Positions 26,013 through 34,936 of a DNA stretch of 64,000 bases are shown in pieces (positions within the stretch are counted from its first letter, which is position 1; each line of letters starts with the position of its first letter). The notes beneath the pieces were generated by a model. It did not search any database. It was not told where the DNA came from and was given only the letters and a program-made list of their open reading frames with translations. The stretch comes from Streptomyces sp. WAC06614 (GTDB lineage: Bacteria > Actinomycetota > Actinomycetes > Streptomycetales > Streptomycetaceae). Where the stretch lies: positions 1 through 64,000 of the forward strand of contig NZ_RPRY01000001.1 of assembly GCF_003949795.1 (NCBI RefSeq), written 5' to 3'. A program made the position numbers and the translations under genes.

Positions 26013-26873
26013 ATGGACGGACAGAGCAGCCTCGGCGCGTTCCTGCAGGCCCGCCGGTCGCGGCTGCGCCCGGCGGACATCGGCCTGGCCACGTACGGCG
26101 AACGGCGCCGCGTCCCGGGCCTGCGGCGCGAGGAACTCGCGCTCCTCGCCGGGGTCAGCGCCTCGTACTACGCACGCCTCGAACAGGGCCACGCCCACCA
26201 CGCCTCGCCGGAGGTGCTGGACGCGCTCGCCCGGGCGCTGGACCTCGACGAGGCCGAGCGCCGGCACGTGCACGACCTCGCCGGCCGGGCCGTCCGCCGC
26301 CCGGCCGCCCGGCGCCCGCCGGCCGAGCGGGTGGACCCCGCGACCCTGCGGCTGCTGGACTCCATGCCCGGCGTCCCGGCCGTCCTCACCGGCCACCGCG
26401 CCGACGTCCTGGCCTGGAACCCCCTGGGCCACGCCCTGTTCGCCGGCCACGTCGACCCGACGGCGCCCGACCGGCCCGCCGACCGCCCCAACATGGCCGC
26501 GCTGATCTTCCTGGACCCGTACCTGCGCGAGCTCTACGTCTCCTGGGAGTCCAAGGCCCGGGCCGCCGTGGCCAACCTGCGGTACGCGGCCGGCCGGCAT
26601 CCGGACGACGCGCTCCTCGGCTCCCTGATCGGTGAGCTCAGCATGCAGAGCACGGAGTTCGCCACCCTGTGGGCCGACCACCGGGCCCGGCCCTGCACCT
26701 CCGCCGAGCAGCGGATGTGGCACCCCCTGGTCGGGACCCTGACCGTGACCCAGCAGGCGCTGCGGGTCACCGAGGACCAGACCCTCCTCGTGGCCACGGC
26801 CCCGGCCGGCTCCCCGGACCACACGGCCCTCACCCTCCTCGCCCAGGCCACCGCCCACCCCGCGGCCTCGTAG
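26013..26873 (+). CDS. XRE family regulator with MmyB-like ligand domain
   Basis: 286 aa. Residues 5-70 are a helix-turn-helix (RRVPGLRREELALLAGVSAS, YYARLEQGH). Residues 105-270 resemble the MmyB-type PAS-like ligand-binding domain, with VLTGHRADVLAWNPLGHALF and CTSAEQRMWHPLVGTLTV. Such proteins control a neighbouring enzyme gene in response to a small hydrophobic ligand. It is divergent from the metallo-hydrolase gene, the likely target. No clear ribosome site precedes ATG 26013, so it may be weakly or leaderlessly translated. Confidence 0.87.
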   Translation: MDGQSSLGAFLQARRSRLRPADIGLATYGERRRVPGLRREELALLAGVSASYYARLEQGHAHHASPEVLDALARALDLDEAERRHVHDLAGRAVRRPAARRPPAERVDPATLRLLDSMPGVPAVLTGHRADVLAWNPLGHALFAGHVDPTAPDRPADRPNMAALIFLDPYLRELYVSWESKARAAVANLRYAAGRHPDDALLGSLIGELSMQSTEFATLWADHRARPCTSAEQRMWHPLVGTLTVTQQALRVTEDQTLLVATAPAGSPDHTALTLLAQATAHPAAS

Positions 26874-26918
26874 CCCGCGGCGCCGTGGCCCCGGGCCGAC
26901 CGCGGGCTGTTCAATTTC

Positions 26919-26932
26919 CAGAACTTGTTCTA
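26919..26932. promoter_or_regulatory. KstR-like palindromic operator
   Basis: CAGAACTTGTTCTA differs only at the first base from the TnnAACnnGTTnnA pattern bound by KstR, the TetR repressor of sterol and fatty-acid genes in actinobacteria. It lies 49 nt upstream of the acyl-CoA dehydrogenase start, where such an operator would be expected. Confidence 0.5.
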
Positions 26933-26980
26933 TCTTGACGCACCGTCAGAACGTCGCCGGTGCGCGCGGAAGGACAGGTC

Positions 26981-28117
26981 GTGGACTTCACCTTCACCGA
27001 GGAGCAGCAGGCCGTCGTCGAGGCGGCCCGGGCCGTCCTCGCGGACGTCGCCCCGGACTCCGTGCCCAGCCCCGCGCTCACCCCGGGCGCCGTGGCCGAC
27101 GACTTCGACCGCCCGCTGTGGGCCCGGCTCGCCGCGGCCGACCTGCTCGGCCTGGTGCTGGCCGAGCGGTACGGCGGCGCCGGCCTGGACACCGTCGCCC
27201 TGTGCCTGCTGCTGCGCGAGTCCGCCAAGGTGCTGGCCCGGGTCCCGCTGCTGGAGCACTGCGCCACCGCGGCGGCCCTCCAGTCCGCCGCCGACCCGCG
27301 CCTGGCCGAGGAGCTGCTGCCCGCCGCCGCCCGTGGCGAGCTGGTGCTCACCGTGGCCGCGCACGGCCGGACCGGGCACGACCCGGCCGAACTCGCCGTC
27401 ACCGCCCGCGCCGACGGCGGGACCTGGGTGCTGGACGGCGTGCAGACCGCGGTCGCCTGGGCGCACGGCGCCGACTGGATCGCCGTGCCGGCGCACACCG
27501 GCGAGGGATCGGCCGTGCTGGCCCTGCTGCCCCGCGCCTGCGCCGGGTTGACCCTGGCCGGCCAGTACTCCACCAGCGGCGAGCTGCTGGCCGAACTCAC
27601 GCTGGACGGCGTACGGGTCCCCGCCGAGCACCTCGTGGCGGACCCGGAGGCCTGGGAGCGGCTGCGCCTGACGCTGGCCACCGGCACCTGTGCGCTCGCG
27701 CTGGGCCTGGGCGCGGCCGTGCTCGGCATGACCAGCGCGTACACGGGCAAGCGCGAGCAGTTCGGCCACCCCGTGGCCACCTTCCAGGCCGTCGCCGTCC
27801 AGGCCGCCGACCGCTACATCGACCTGCGGGCCATGGAGGTCACCCTCTGGCAGGCCGCCTGGCGGCTGGACAGCCCCGGCTCGGGCGGCCCGCTGCCCTG
27901 CGCCGGGGACGTGGCGGTGGCCAAGATCTGGGCCTCGGAGGGCGTACGCCGGGTCGTGCAGACCGCGCAGCACCTGCACGGCGGCTTCGGCGCGGACACC
28001 GACTACCCGCTGCACCGCTACCACGCCTGGGCCAAGCAGCTGGAGCTGTCGCTCGGCCCGGCCGCGGCCCACGAGGAGGCGCTGGGCGACCTCCTGGCCG
28101 CCCATCCCCTCGGCTGA
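26981..28117 (+). CDS. acyl-CoA dehydrogenase family protein
   Basis: About 378 aa flavoprotein. The N-terminal helical domain starts DFTFTEEQQAVVEAARAVL, and the C-terminal domain contains FGHPVATFQAVAVQAADRYI and QHLHGGFGADTDYPLHRY. The last motif and the lack of an obvious catalytic Glu resemble the partner subunits of heteromeric sterol-side-chain dehydrogenases (FadE28/FadE29-like groups), though no second subunit is adjacent. GTG 26981 follows AAGGA (26970-26974) at 6 nt; GTG 26960 is also in frame. A KstR-like operator lies upstream, so a role in sterol, terpenoid or branched acyl-CoA oxidation is plausible. Confidence 0.8.
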   Translation: MDFTFTEEQQAVVEAARAVLADVAPDSVPSPALTPGAVADDFDRPLWARLAAADLLGLVLAERYGGAGLDTVALCLLLRESAKVLARVPLLEHCATAAALQSAADPRLAEELLPAAARGELVLTVAAHGRTGHDPAELAVTARADGGTWVLDGVQTAVAWAHGADWIAVPAHTGEGSAVLALLPRACAGLTLAGQYSTSGELLAELTLDGVRVPAEHLVADPEAWERLRLTLATGTCALALGLGAAVLGMTSAYTGKREQFGHPVATFQAVAVQAADRYIDLRAMEVTLWQAAWRLDSPGSGGPLPCAGDVAVAKIWASEGVRRVVQTAQHLHGGFGADTDYPLHRYHAWAKQLELSLGPAAAHEEALGDLLAAHPLG

Positions 28118-28146
28118 CGGGCGCTGGAACGGGGCCGGGTCCCGGG

Positions 28147-28195
28147 CCCTCACCCGGGCCGGGCCGGGCTGGCCCTCACCCGGGCCGGGCCGGGC
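28147..28195. repeat. 26-nt direct repeat, two copies
   Basis: A 23-nt GC-rich block starting CCCTCACCCGGGCCGGGC occurs at 28147-28169 and again at 28173-28195. It fills the gap between the convergent acyl-CoA dehydrogenase and rhodanese genes and may help termination. Confidence 0.75.
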
Positions 28196-28204
28196 CCGTA
28201 CGGG

Positions 28205-28549
28205 TCAGACGACGGTGCCGGGGGCGCCCGAGTCGGTGACCACCGGGCGGCCCGAGGCCTCCCAGTCCTGCATGCCGCCGTCGACGTTCACGGCGTCGAG
28301 CCCCTGGCCGACCAGGTAGCGCGCGACCTGCGCCGAACGGCCGCCGACCCGGCACATCACGAACACCCGGCGGCCGTCCTCGGCCGCCTCCGTCAGCTCG
28401 CCGAACCGCTCGACGAACTCGCTCATCGGGATGTGCAGCGCGCCCTCGGCGTGCCCGGCGTCCCATTCGTCCTGCTCACGGACGTCGAGGATGAAGCTGT
28501 CCGCGTCCAGCGCGTCGACGCCCACCACGGGCACGGTGCCGAAGCTCAT
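28205..28549 (-). CDS. rhodanese-like sulfurtransferase
   Basis: 114 aa single rhodanese domain. Conserved parts are FILDVREQDEWDAGHAEGA near residues 20-40 and the active-site loop VFVMCRVGGRSAQVARYL with the catalytic Cys. VNVDGGMQDWEASGRPV is the usual C-terminal signature. It carries persulfide sulfur or acts in thiosulfate/cyanide metabolism. ATG 28549 follows AAAGG at good spacing. It faces the acyl-CoA dehydrogenase gene and appears monocistronic. Confidence 0.9.
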   Translation of the reverse strand: MSFGTVPVVGVDALDADSFILDVREQDEWDAGHAEGALHIPMSEFVERFGELTEAAEDGRRVFVMCRVGGRSAQVARYLVGQGLDAVNVDGGMQDWEASGRPVVTDSGAPGTVV

Positions 28550-28676
28550 GCGTATCGCCTTTCGAAAAGAGAACCCACCGCCAGTGTGCCCCACGGCCAC
28601 CGCCCGACGGCCCGCACCGGCCCCCACCGGCCCGCAGGACGGAGCAGGACAGGACGGGCCCGACCCGGCCAGGCGC

Positions 28677-29513
28677 CTAGGCCTGGGCCTGGGCCTGGGC
28701 CAGCTCGGCCTCGCGCTGCGCGACCTGGGCCAGGAGCTGTTCGGCGATCTCGTCCAGCAGCCGGTCCGGGTCGTCCGGGGCCATCCGCAGCATCGAGCCG
28801 ATCGCGCTCTCCTCCAGCTCCCGGGCCACCAGCGCCAGCAGCTCCTTGCGCCGGGACAGCCACTCCAGCCGGGCGTAGAGCTCCTCGCTCCCGGTCGGCC
28901 CGGCCGCCTCGGGCAGCGGGCCGGCCGCCCATTCCTCGGCCAGGGCGCGCAGCTGCTGCTCGTCGCCGCGCGCGTACGCCTCGTTCGCCCGGGCGATGAA
29001 CGCGTCCCGGCGGCCCCGCTCGGCCTCGTCGCGGGCGAGGTCCGGGTGCGCCCGGCGCACCAGGTCGCGGTAGAGCTTGCGCACCTCGTCGGACGGCCGG
29101 ACCCGCTGCGGGGGCCGGACCGGGCGATCGGTGAGCATCGCCCCGGCGTCGTCGGAGATCCCGTCGGAGTCCATCCAGTCGTGGAACAGCTCGTCCACCC
29201 CCGGCATCGGCATGACCAGCGACCGCGCGTCCTGGGCGCGCCGGAGGTCCTCCGGGTCGCCCGAGCGCGCCGCCCGGGCCTCCCAGATGAGCGCGTCCAG
29301 CTCGTCGAGGCGGGTGTACATGGGCCCGAGCTTCTGGTGGTGCAGCCGCGAGAAGTTCTCCACCTCGACCCGGAAGGTCTCCACCGCGATCTCGAACTCG
29401 ATCAGCGCCTGCTCGGCCGCGCGCACGGCCCGCTCCAGTCGCGCCTCGGGCCGCTCGTCGGCAGCGGGCCCGTCCGTGGGGGCCGAGGGCTCCCCGGCAG
29501 TCTGCTCACTCAC
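28677..29513 (-). CDS. J-domain-containing protein
   Basis: About 278 aa. The first half (residues 25-75) is rich in heptad-like helices (LERAVRAAEQALIEFEIAVE) and could be coiled coil. A J-like region near residues 140-185 has VRKLYRDLVRRAHPDLARDE with the HPD triad, the DnaK-stimulating signature. The C-terminal quarter is again helical and ends in an Ala/Gln repeat. GTG 29513 gives VSEQTAGE as the N-terminus. DnaK and other chaperone genes are absent nearby. It likely recruits Hsp70 to a particular client. Confidence 0.75.
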   Translation of the reverse strand: MSEQTAGEPSAPTDGPAADERPEARLERAVRAAEQALIEFEIAVETFRVEVENFSRLHHQKLGPMYTRLDELDALIWEARAARSGDPEDLRRAQDARSLVMPMPGVDELFHDWMDSDGISDDAGAMLTDRPVRPPQRVRPSDEVRKLYRDLVRRAHPDLARDEAERGRRDAFIARANEAYARGDEQQLRALAEEWAAGPLPEAAGPTGSEELYARLEWLSRRKELLALVARELEESAIGSMLRMAPDDPDRLLDEIAEQLLAQVAQREAELAQAQAQA

Positions 29514-29602
29514 CCGTCCCACCCTACGGCCCACCGGCCGACCGCGGCCCGGACCCCTGCCCCGCAGCGGCCGACCGCGGCCCGGACGCCCTCCGCCACC
29601 GG

Positions 29603-30997
29603 CTAGACGCCCTCCTCCGCCGCGATCCGGCCCGCCTTGATCGCCGCGACCAGGTCCGCGTGGTCGGCCTCGGTGCGGTCGGCGTAGGCCACGGCGAAGT
29701 CGGCCACCGCCTCGTCGAGCTCCTCGTTCTTGCCGCAGTACCCGGCCAGCAGCCGCGGGTCCGCGCTGTGCGCGTGCGCCCGGGCCAGCAGCGCGCCGGT
29801 CATCCGGCCGTAGTCGTCGATCTGGTCGGCGGACAGCGCCGCCGGGTCCACGCTGCCCTTGCGGTTGCGGAACTGGCGCACCTGGTATGGCCGCCCCTCC
29901 ACCGTGGTCCAGCCCAGCAGGATGTCGGAGACGACCTGCATCTGCTGCTGCCCGGCCACCACCCGGCGGCCCTCGTGCTCCTCCACCGGCGCCCGGAAGC
30001 CCACCGCCGGCAGGTGCGGCAGCAGCACCGACGGGCGGGCCTCCTTGACCTGGAGCACCAGCGCCTCGCCCCGGTGGTCCAGCAGCAGCACCACGTACGA
30101 GCGGGTGCCCACGCTGCCGGTGCCCACCACGCGGAACGCCACGTCGTGGATGGCGTACCGGGCCAGCAGCGGGAGCCGGTCGCCCTGGAGGGTGCCCAGG
30201 TACGGGCCGAGCGCGGAGGCGACGGCCGCCGCCTCCGCGTCCCCGACCCGCCGCAGCACCGGCAGGGCGTCGACGAAGCGCCGGCCGCCCTCCTCGGTCT
30301 GCTCGGTGGACTTCGCCGCGAACCGGGCGCTGGTGTTGTTGCGGGCCTTCTCCGAGACCCGCTCCAGCGTGCCCAGCAGGTCCCGGGCGTCGGTGTGCGA
30401 GACGAGTTCCTCGTCGGCGATGGCGTTCCAGGCGTCCAGCGCGGGCAGCTTGGCCAGCAGGCGCACGGTGCGCCGGTAGGCGCCCACCGCGTCCTGGGCG
30501 GCCGCCCGGCAGACGTCCTCGGCCGCGCCCGCGACCCGGCCGGCCAGCACCAGCGAGGCGGCCAGCCGCTTGACGTCCCACTCCCAGGGGCCGAAGACGG
30601 TCTCGTCGAAGTCGTTGAGGTCGATCACCAGCCGGCCGCGGGCGTCGCCGTACAGGCCGAAGTTCGCCGCGTGCGCATCGCCGCAGATCTGCGCGCCCAC
30701 GCCGGTGACCGGGGTGCCGGCGAGGTCGTGGGCCATGAGGCCGGCGGACCCGCGCAGGAAGGCGAAGGGGTTGGCGGCCATCCGGCCCACCCGTATCGGG
30801 GTCAGCTCCGCGACCCGCCCGGCGTTGGACTCCTCCACCGAACGGACCGCGTCCGGGCGGTCCGGCGCCGGCGTGAACCGCGCGTGCGCGGCGCGCGGGA
30901 CGCTCCTGCGCAGCGCCTTGCCCGCCTCCTTGGGCGACACCCCGGCCGCCGTGCGCGGCGCGAACCCCGCCACCGCCGGTATCCGCTCCGCTGCCAT
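29603..30997 (-). CDS. DUF2252 family protein
   Basis: 464 aa, full length for the family. The central motif AQICGDAHAANFGLYGD followed by LVIDLNDFDETVFGPW resembles the catalytic and metal-binding loops of protein-kinase-like phosphotransferases. GSVGTRSYVVLLLDHRGEA and VRQFRNRKGSVD are other conserved blocks. The function is unknown; the kinase-like motif suggests ATP-dependent phosphoryl transfer. ATG 30997 is followed directly by the family N-terminal region. It lies 89 nt downstream of, and in the same direction as, the J-domain gene's upstream neighbour, with no obvious operon. Confidence 0.85.
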   Translation of the reverse strand: MAAERIPAVAGFAPRTAAGVSPKEAGKALRRSVPRAAHARFTPAPDRPDAVRSVEESNAGRVAELTPIRVGRMAANPFAFLRGSAGLMAHDLAGTPVTGVGAQICGDAHAANFGLYGDARGRLVIDLNDFDETVFGPWEWDVKRLAASLVLAGRVAGAAEDVCRAAAQDAVGAYRRTVRLLAKLPALDAWNAIADEELVSHTDARDLLGTLERVSEKARNNTSARFAAKSTEQTEEGGRRFVDALPVLRRVGDAEAAAVASALGPYLGTLQGDRLPLLARYAIHDVAFRVVGTGSVGTRSYVVLLLDHRGEALVLQVKEARPSVLLPHLPAVGFRAPVEEHEGRRVVAGQQQMQVVSDILLGWTTVEGRPYQVRQFRNRKGSVDPAALSADQIDDYGRMTGALLARAHAHSADPRLLAGYCGKNEELDEAVADFAVAYADRTEADHADLVAAIKAGRIAAEEGV

Positions 30998-31171
30998 GTC
31001 CGCCGGACCCCCCGTGTCGATCTTCGTTCTCGGTGCCCTGACCGTACCGACCCGCTGCCGGCCGGCGAAACCCGGACCCCACGCCGTACCGACGCCACCG
31101 GCACCGCCCCGGTTCCGACCCGCCGCGCCGGTTCCCGCGACGCCCTTGCGCCTCGGCTCCCCCTCCCGCCG

Positions 31172-31837
31172 CTACAGCCCCGCGTCCCGGGCCAGCAGGG
31201 CCGCCTGGACCCGGTTCTCGCACTCCAGCTTCGCCAGGATCCGGCTGACGTACGTCTTCACCGTCGCCTCGCTCATGTGCAGCCGCCGGCCCGCGTCGGC
31301 GTTGGACAGGCCCTCCCCGAGCAGCGCCAGCACCCCCCGCTCGCGCTCGCTCAGCTCCGCCACCCGGCGGCGGGCCTCCTCGCCCCGGGCCGCCTCGCGC
31401 CCCGACGCGAGCTGGTCCACCACGTGCCGGGTGGCCCCCGGCGAGAGGTACGCGTCCCCGGCCGCGGCCGCCCGCACCGCGCCGATCAGCTCGCCCGGCG
31501 CCGAGTCCTTCAGCAGGAAGCCCGCGCCGCCCTCGGACAGGGCGCGCAGGACGTTCTCCCGCTCGCCGAACGTCGTCAGGATCAGCACCCGGGTCTGCGG
31601 CACCGCCCGGCCCAACTCCGCCAGGGCGCTCAGCCCGTCCAGCACCGGCATCTGGATGTCCAGCAGCACCACGTCCGGGTGGTGGGCGCGTGCCAGCTCC
31701 ACCGCCTCGCGCCCGTTCGGCGCCTCCGCGACCACCTCGATCCCCGGGTCCGAGGTCAGGATCATCCTGATGCCCGCCCGGATCAGCGGCTCGTCGTCGG
31801 CGATCAGCACCCTGATGGCCTTGCCCGTCACGCCCAC
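31172..31837 (-). CDS. NarL/LuxR family response regulator
   Basis: 221 aa. The receiver domain (residues 8-125) has acidic residues in VLIADDEPLIRAGIRMIL and the phosphoacceptor Asp in VVLLDIQMPVLDG, with Thr in VLILTTFGERENV and Lys in FLLKDSAPGEL. The C-terminal LuxR helix-turn-helix is LSERERGVLALLGEGLSNAD followed by MSEATVKTYVSRILAKL. It lies 66 nt downstream of the sensor kinase and is its likely partner. Start at GTG 31837; GTG 31831 is equally possible. Confidence 0.93.
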   Translation of the reverse strand: MGVTGKAIRVLIADDEPLIRAGIRMILTSDPGIEVVAEAPNGREAVELARAHHPDVVLLDIQMPVLDGLSALAELGRAVPQTRVLILTTFGERENVLRALSEGGAGFLLKDSAPGELIGAVRAAAAGDAYLSPGATRHVVDQLASGREAARGEEARRRVAELSERERGVLALLGEGLSNADAGRRLHMSEATVKTYVSRILAKLECENRVQAALLARDAGL

Positions 31838-31903
31838 GCTCCCACTGCTCCCACCGGGCCCACCGGTGCCCCTGCCACTGGTCCCACTCGTGCCTCGGCC
31901 CGC

Positions 31904-33595
31904 TCAGCCCGCGTCCACTTCGTACGCCTGCTTCTCGACGAGCTTGCCGTCCTTGAAGCAGAACCGGAAAACCCGGTCCTTGGACAGCGCCTCGTCCTCG
32001 TCCGAGTCCAGCAGCGCCAGGCACACGCTCCCGGCCGGCTTCGGCGGGCCCTTGCGGTCCAGGCCCGAGGTCATGATCGAGTCGCCGCTGGGCAGGACGC
32101 CACGGACCTCCTTCTCGCTCTGCCCCACGTGCACCTGGTCGTACTCGTCCCGGGACACGAACGCCTCGTCGGCCGAGCTGGCCATCAGGGCGATCATCGC
32201 CACGCCCACGATCACCAGCAGCACCACGGCCGCGAAGGCGATGCCGCAGCCCAGTGCCAGCCCGCCGCTGGGGGACCGCCGGGTCCCCTCGGCCAGTTCC
32301 CGGTCGACCGCCGCCCAGTCCATCGGCGCCGTGGCCCCCGACGGCCGCGCGGCCAGCTGTCCGAAGTCGTCGGGCTGGCGCAGCTTGGCCCCGGCCGGCT
32401 CGGTGCCGTACGGCAGCACGCCCGCGACCCGGAAGCCGCCGCCCTCGACCGGGCCCGCGTGCACCATGCCGCCCACCAGCCGGGCCCGCTCGCGCAGCCC
32501 CGTCAGGCCCTGCCCGCCGGAGACCACCGCGGCCGGGGACCCGGCCACGGCCGGGCCGTTGGCGATCTCCACGACCAGGGAGTCGTCCTCGTAGCGCAGT
32601 TCCACCGAGATCGCCGCGCCCGGCGCGTGCTTGTAGGCGTTGGTGAGCGCCTCCTGCACGATCCGGTACGCCGCGTGGTCGCAGGCCGGTGCCAGCGGCC
32701 GGGTCGGCCCGGTCACGGTCAGGCGCGCATCGGTGCCCGCCGCCCGGGCCGCCTCCACCACGCCGCCGATGCCGGCCACCCCGCGGGTGGCCGGCTGTGC
32801 GGTGTCCTCCGCCGAGAGCGGTGCCTCCACCCCGTCCCGCAGGATGCCCACGACCTCGCGCAGTTCGTGCATCGCCCCCACCGAGGCCTGCCGCAGCACA
32901 CCCACCGCCTCGCGCTGACGGTCCGTCAGTGCCGGGTCGACCTCCAGCGCACCGGTGTGCACCGAGATCAGCGCGAGCTGGTGGCCGAGGCTGTCGTGCA
33001 TGTCCTGGGCGATCCGCTGGCGTTCCCGCAGCCGCGCCTGGCCGGCGATCATCGCCCGCTCCCGCACGAGCTGGGCGTTGCGCTCCTGGAGCGCGTGCAG
33101 CAGGGTCCGCCGCTGGTACCAGTACCGGCTGGCCAGACCCGGCATCAGGGTGGTCACGAGGAACACCAGCGTGACGAAGACCGCGGTCCACAGGAGGCGG
33201 GTGTTCGACCACTCCGCGATCACCGCGACGCCGACCTCCAGCGCGAACGTCAGCGTGAACGCGACCACGGCCCGGGTGACGCCGACGATCCGGCGGCCCG
33301 CCGACCAGGCGAGCAGGATCGTCACCACGAACGCGCCGGGCAGCACCCCGCTGATCACCGCGCCCGCCACCAGCGTCCCCGTCGGCAGCCGGCGCCGCAG
33401 CAGTGTGAGGAGCACCACGGCCGTCACGGCCAGCGTGTGCCGCCACCAGGCGCCGTTCTCCAGCTCCTGCAACGGCATGCCGAGCACCGCCAGTACGGCG
33501 GCCATCGCGCAGTCCTTGACCAGCGCGGCCCGCGTCCACCGCTCCGGCCCCTGGAGCCAGGTCCAGCCCGCGCGCACCTTCGACGTCACATCCAC
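31904..33595 (-). CDS. HisKA_3 sensor histidine kinase with C-terminal membrane extension
   Basis: About 563 aa. Five or six membrane helices fill residues 25-155. The HisKA_3 phosphoacceptor His is in [20 protein letters not shown], and the ATP-binding domain has [16 protein letters not shown] and [16 protein letters not shown]. After the kinase (about residue 405) there is a linker, another hydrophobic helix ([20 protein letters not shown]) and a domain of about 85 residues containing [20 protein letters not shown]. That domain loosely resembles BamE/SmpA-type folds. The extra module is unusual for this kinase class and could be an extracytoplasmic sensor. GTG 33595 is the chosen start. Confidence 0.85.
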   Translation of the reverse strand: MDVTSKVRAGWTWLQGPERWTRAALVKDCAMAAVLAVLGMPLQELENGAWWRHTLAVTAVVLLTLLRRRLPTGTLVAGAVISGVLPGAFVVTILLAWSAGRRIVGVTRAVVAFTLTFALEVGVAVIAEWSNTRLLWTAVFVTLVFLVTTLMPGLASRYWYQRRTLLHALQERNAQLVRERAMIAGQARLRERQRIAQDMHDSLGHQLALISVHTGALEVDPALTDRQREAVGVLRQASVGAMHELREVVGILRDGVEAPLSAEDTAQPATRGVAGIGGVVEAARAAGTDARLTVTGPTRPLAPACDHAAYRIVQEALTNAYKHAPGAAISVELRYEDDSLVVEIANGPAVAGSPAAVVSGGQGLTGLRERARLVGGMVHAGPVEGGGFRVAGVLPYGTEPAGAKLRQPDDFGQLAARPSGATAPMDWAAVDRELAEGTRRSPSGGLALGCGIAFAAVVLLVIVGVAMIALMASSADEAFVSRDEYDQVHVGQSEKEVRGVLPSGDSIMTSGLDRKGPPKPAGSVCLALLDSDEDEALSKDRVFRFCFKDGKLVEKQAYEVDAG

Positions 33596-33684
33596 GCGCC
33601 CGACCCTAGGCCGCGCCCCCGCCGCCCGGCTGCACACTTTCGTCGCGCCCCGCCCGACGAAAGTCGCGTGCCGCACAACGGAAG

Positions 33685-33717
33685 AAGCCCCGCGGATCAT
33701 TGATCCGCGGGGCTTCC
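33685..33717 (-). terminator. terminator downstream of tRNA-Leu
   Basis: Arms GAAGCCCCGCGGATCA (33685-33700) and its complement (33702-33717) form a stem of up to 14-16 bp. It lies just past the 3' end of tRNA-Leu on the minus strand and 90 nt before the sensor kinase start, so it separates the two. Confidence 0.8.
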
Positions 33718-33722
33718 CACAG

Positions 33723-33805
33723 TGGGCGAGGGGGGATTTGAACCCCCACGTCCCGAAGGACACTGGCACCTGAAGCCAGCGCGTCTGCCGTTCCGCCACT
33801 CGCCC
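33723..33805 (-). tRNA. tRNA-Leu (CAG)
   Basis: Class II tRNA of 83 nt with acceptor pairing GGGCGAG/CTCGCCC and an A discriminator. The anticodon loop TTCAGGT is flanked by CTGGC/GCCAG, giving anticodon CAG. A variable arm (TGTCCTTCGGGACG) and the T-loop GGTTCAAATCC are present. The 3' CCA does not seem to be encoded. Confidence 0.95.
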
Positions 33806-34098
33806 GAGCAGCGTCCCAGTGGTTCTTCCCTTTCGGGCCGTTCCCCTGGCGACACCGGAACATTAGCACGTCAGAGCCGGTGGTCTGAAATCGCTTTCCC
33901 CGCACGCCCCGCACGACGTCCCGACAGCCCCTCCCGTAGTGCCCTCCGCGTGCGGGACACTGTTCACGGAGCGCCCCTACGATCCCTTGTGAGGACCAAC
34001 ACTCGTCCACACATGGGGCAAGGGGAACCACCCGAATCCCCCACGCGTGGATACGATCAGTAAGCAGTACAGGGCGACAACGACGGAGGAGGTGCCCG
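33806..34098. other. intergenic region between tRNA-Leu and fhaA
   Basis: Holds the promoters of divergent tRNA-Leu and fhaA. I see no open frame with a ribosome site apart from GGAGGAGG at 34086-34093 for fhaA. No confident -35/-10 pair or hairpin could be assigned. Confidence 0.5.
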
Positions 34099-34926
34099 AT
34101 GGGAGTCCTGAAGCGGTTCGAGCAGCGACTCGAAGGTCTGGTGAACGGCACCTTCGCCAAGGTCTTCAAGTCCGAGGTCCAGCCCGTGGAGATCGCCGGC
34201 GCCCTGCAGCGCGAGTGCGACAACAACGCCACGATCTGGAACCGCGAGCGCACCGTGGTCCCCAACGACTTCATCGTCGAGCTCTCCACCCCCGACTACG
34301 AGCGCCTGAGCCCGTACTCCGGCCAGCTCGGCGACGAGCTCGCGGGCCTCGTCCGCGACTACGCCAAGCAGCAGCGGTACACGTTCATGGGCCCGATCAA
34401 GGTCCACCTGGAGAAGGCCGAGGACCTCGACACCGGCCTGTACCGCGTGCGCAGCCGCACCCTCGCCTCCAGCACCTCCCAGGCCCCGGCAGGCCCCGGC
34501 CAGCAGCAGGGACAGGGCGGCTACGGCTACCCGCCGGCGGGCGCCCCGCCGATGCCCAGCTCCCCGCCGCCCGGCCCGCCCGGCGGTGCGCGCCGCCCCG
34601 CGGGCGGCGGCGGCCACGTGGCCCCGGTGGCCGCCGGCGGCCACGCCGTGCGCCGCTGGATCGAGATCAACGGCACCCGCCACCAGATTTCCCGTCCCAC
34701 GCTCGTACTCGGCCGCAGCACCGAAGCCGACGTACGGATCGACGACCCCGGCGTCTCGCGCCGGCACTGTGAGATCCGGACCGGAACGCCCTCGACGATC
34801 CAGGATCTCGGGTCCACCAACGGCATCGTGGTGGACGGGCAGCACACCACCCGCGCTACGCTCCGCGACGGCTCGCGGATCGTCGTGGGCAGCACGACCA
34901 TCATTTACCGGCAAGCCGAAGGGTGA
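34099..34926 (+). CDS. fhaA: FhaA-like DUF3662 and FHA domain protein
   Basis: 275 aa. The N-terminal DUF3662 domain (residues 1-125; VLKRFEQRLEGLVNGTFAKV) is followed by a Gln/Gly/Pro-rich linker and a C-terminal FHA domain (residues 195-275; LVLGRSTEADVRIDD, VSRRHCEIR, DLGSTNGIVVDG). It binds phosphothreonine partners such as PknB substrates and the lipid II flippase partner in mycobacteria. A strong ribosome site (GGAGGAGG) precedes ATG 34099. It heads a six-gene growth and division cluster, and a gap of 10 nt separates it from fhaB. Confidence 0.93.
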   Translation: MGVLKRFEQRLEGLVNGTFAKVFKSEVQPVEIAGALQRECDNNATIWNRERTVVPNDFIVELSTPDYERLSPYSGQLGDELAGLVRDYAKQQRYTFMGPIKVHLEKAEDLDTGLYRVRSRTLASSTSQAPAGPGQQQGQGGYGYPPAGAPPMPSSPPPGPPGGARRPAGGGGHVAPVAAGGHAVRRWIEINGTRHQISRPTLVLGRSTEADVRIDDPGVSRRHCEIRTGTPSTIQDLGSTNGIVVDGQHTTRATLRDGSRIVVGSTTIIYRQAEG

Positions 34927-34936
34927 AGCGGGGGCA

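Noticed and set aside
26935-26940. TTGACG as a -35 box for the acyl-CoA dehydrogenase
   Set aside because: No -10-like hexamer is found 16-19 nt downstream, so I did not assign a promoter, only the operator.
28677-33539. 1620-codon continuous minus-strand frame across several genes
   Set aside because: Only the part from 28677 to 29513 is a real gene (J-domain protein). The rest lies in another frame relative to DUF2252, the response regulator and the kinase, which have strong motifs.
29660-33703. 1347-codon plus-strand frame
   Set aside because: Antisense to DUF2252, the response regulator and the kinase; no recognisable domain.
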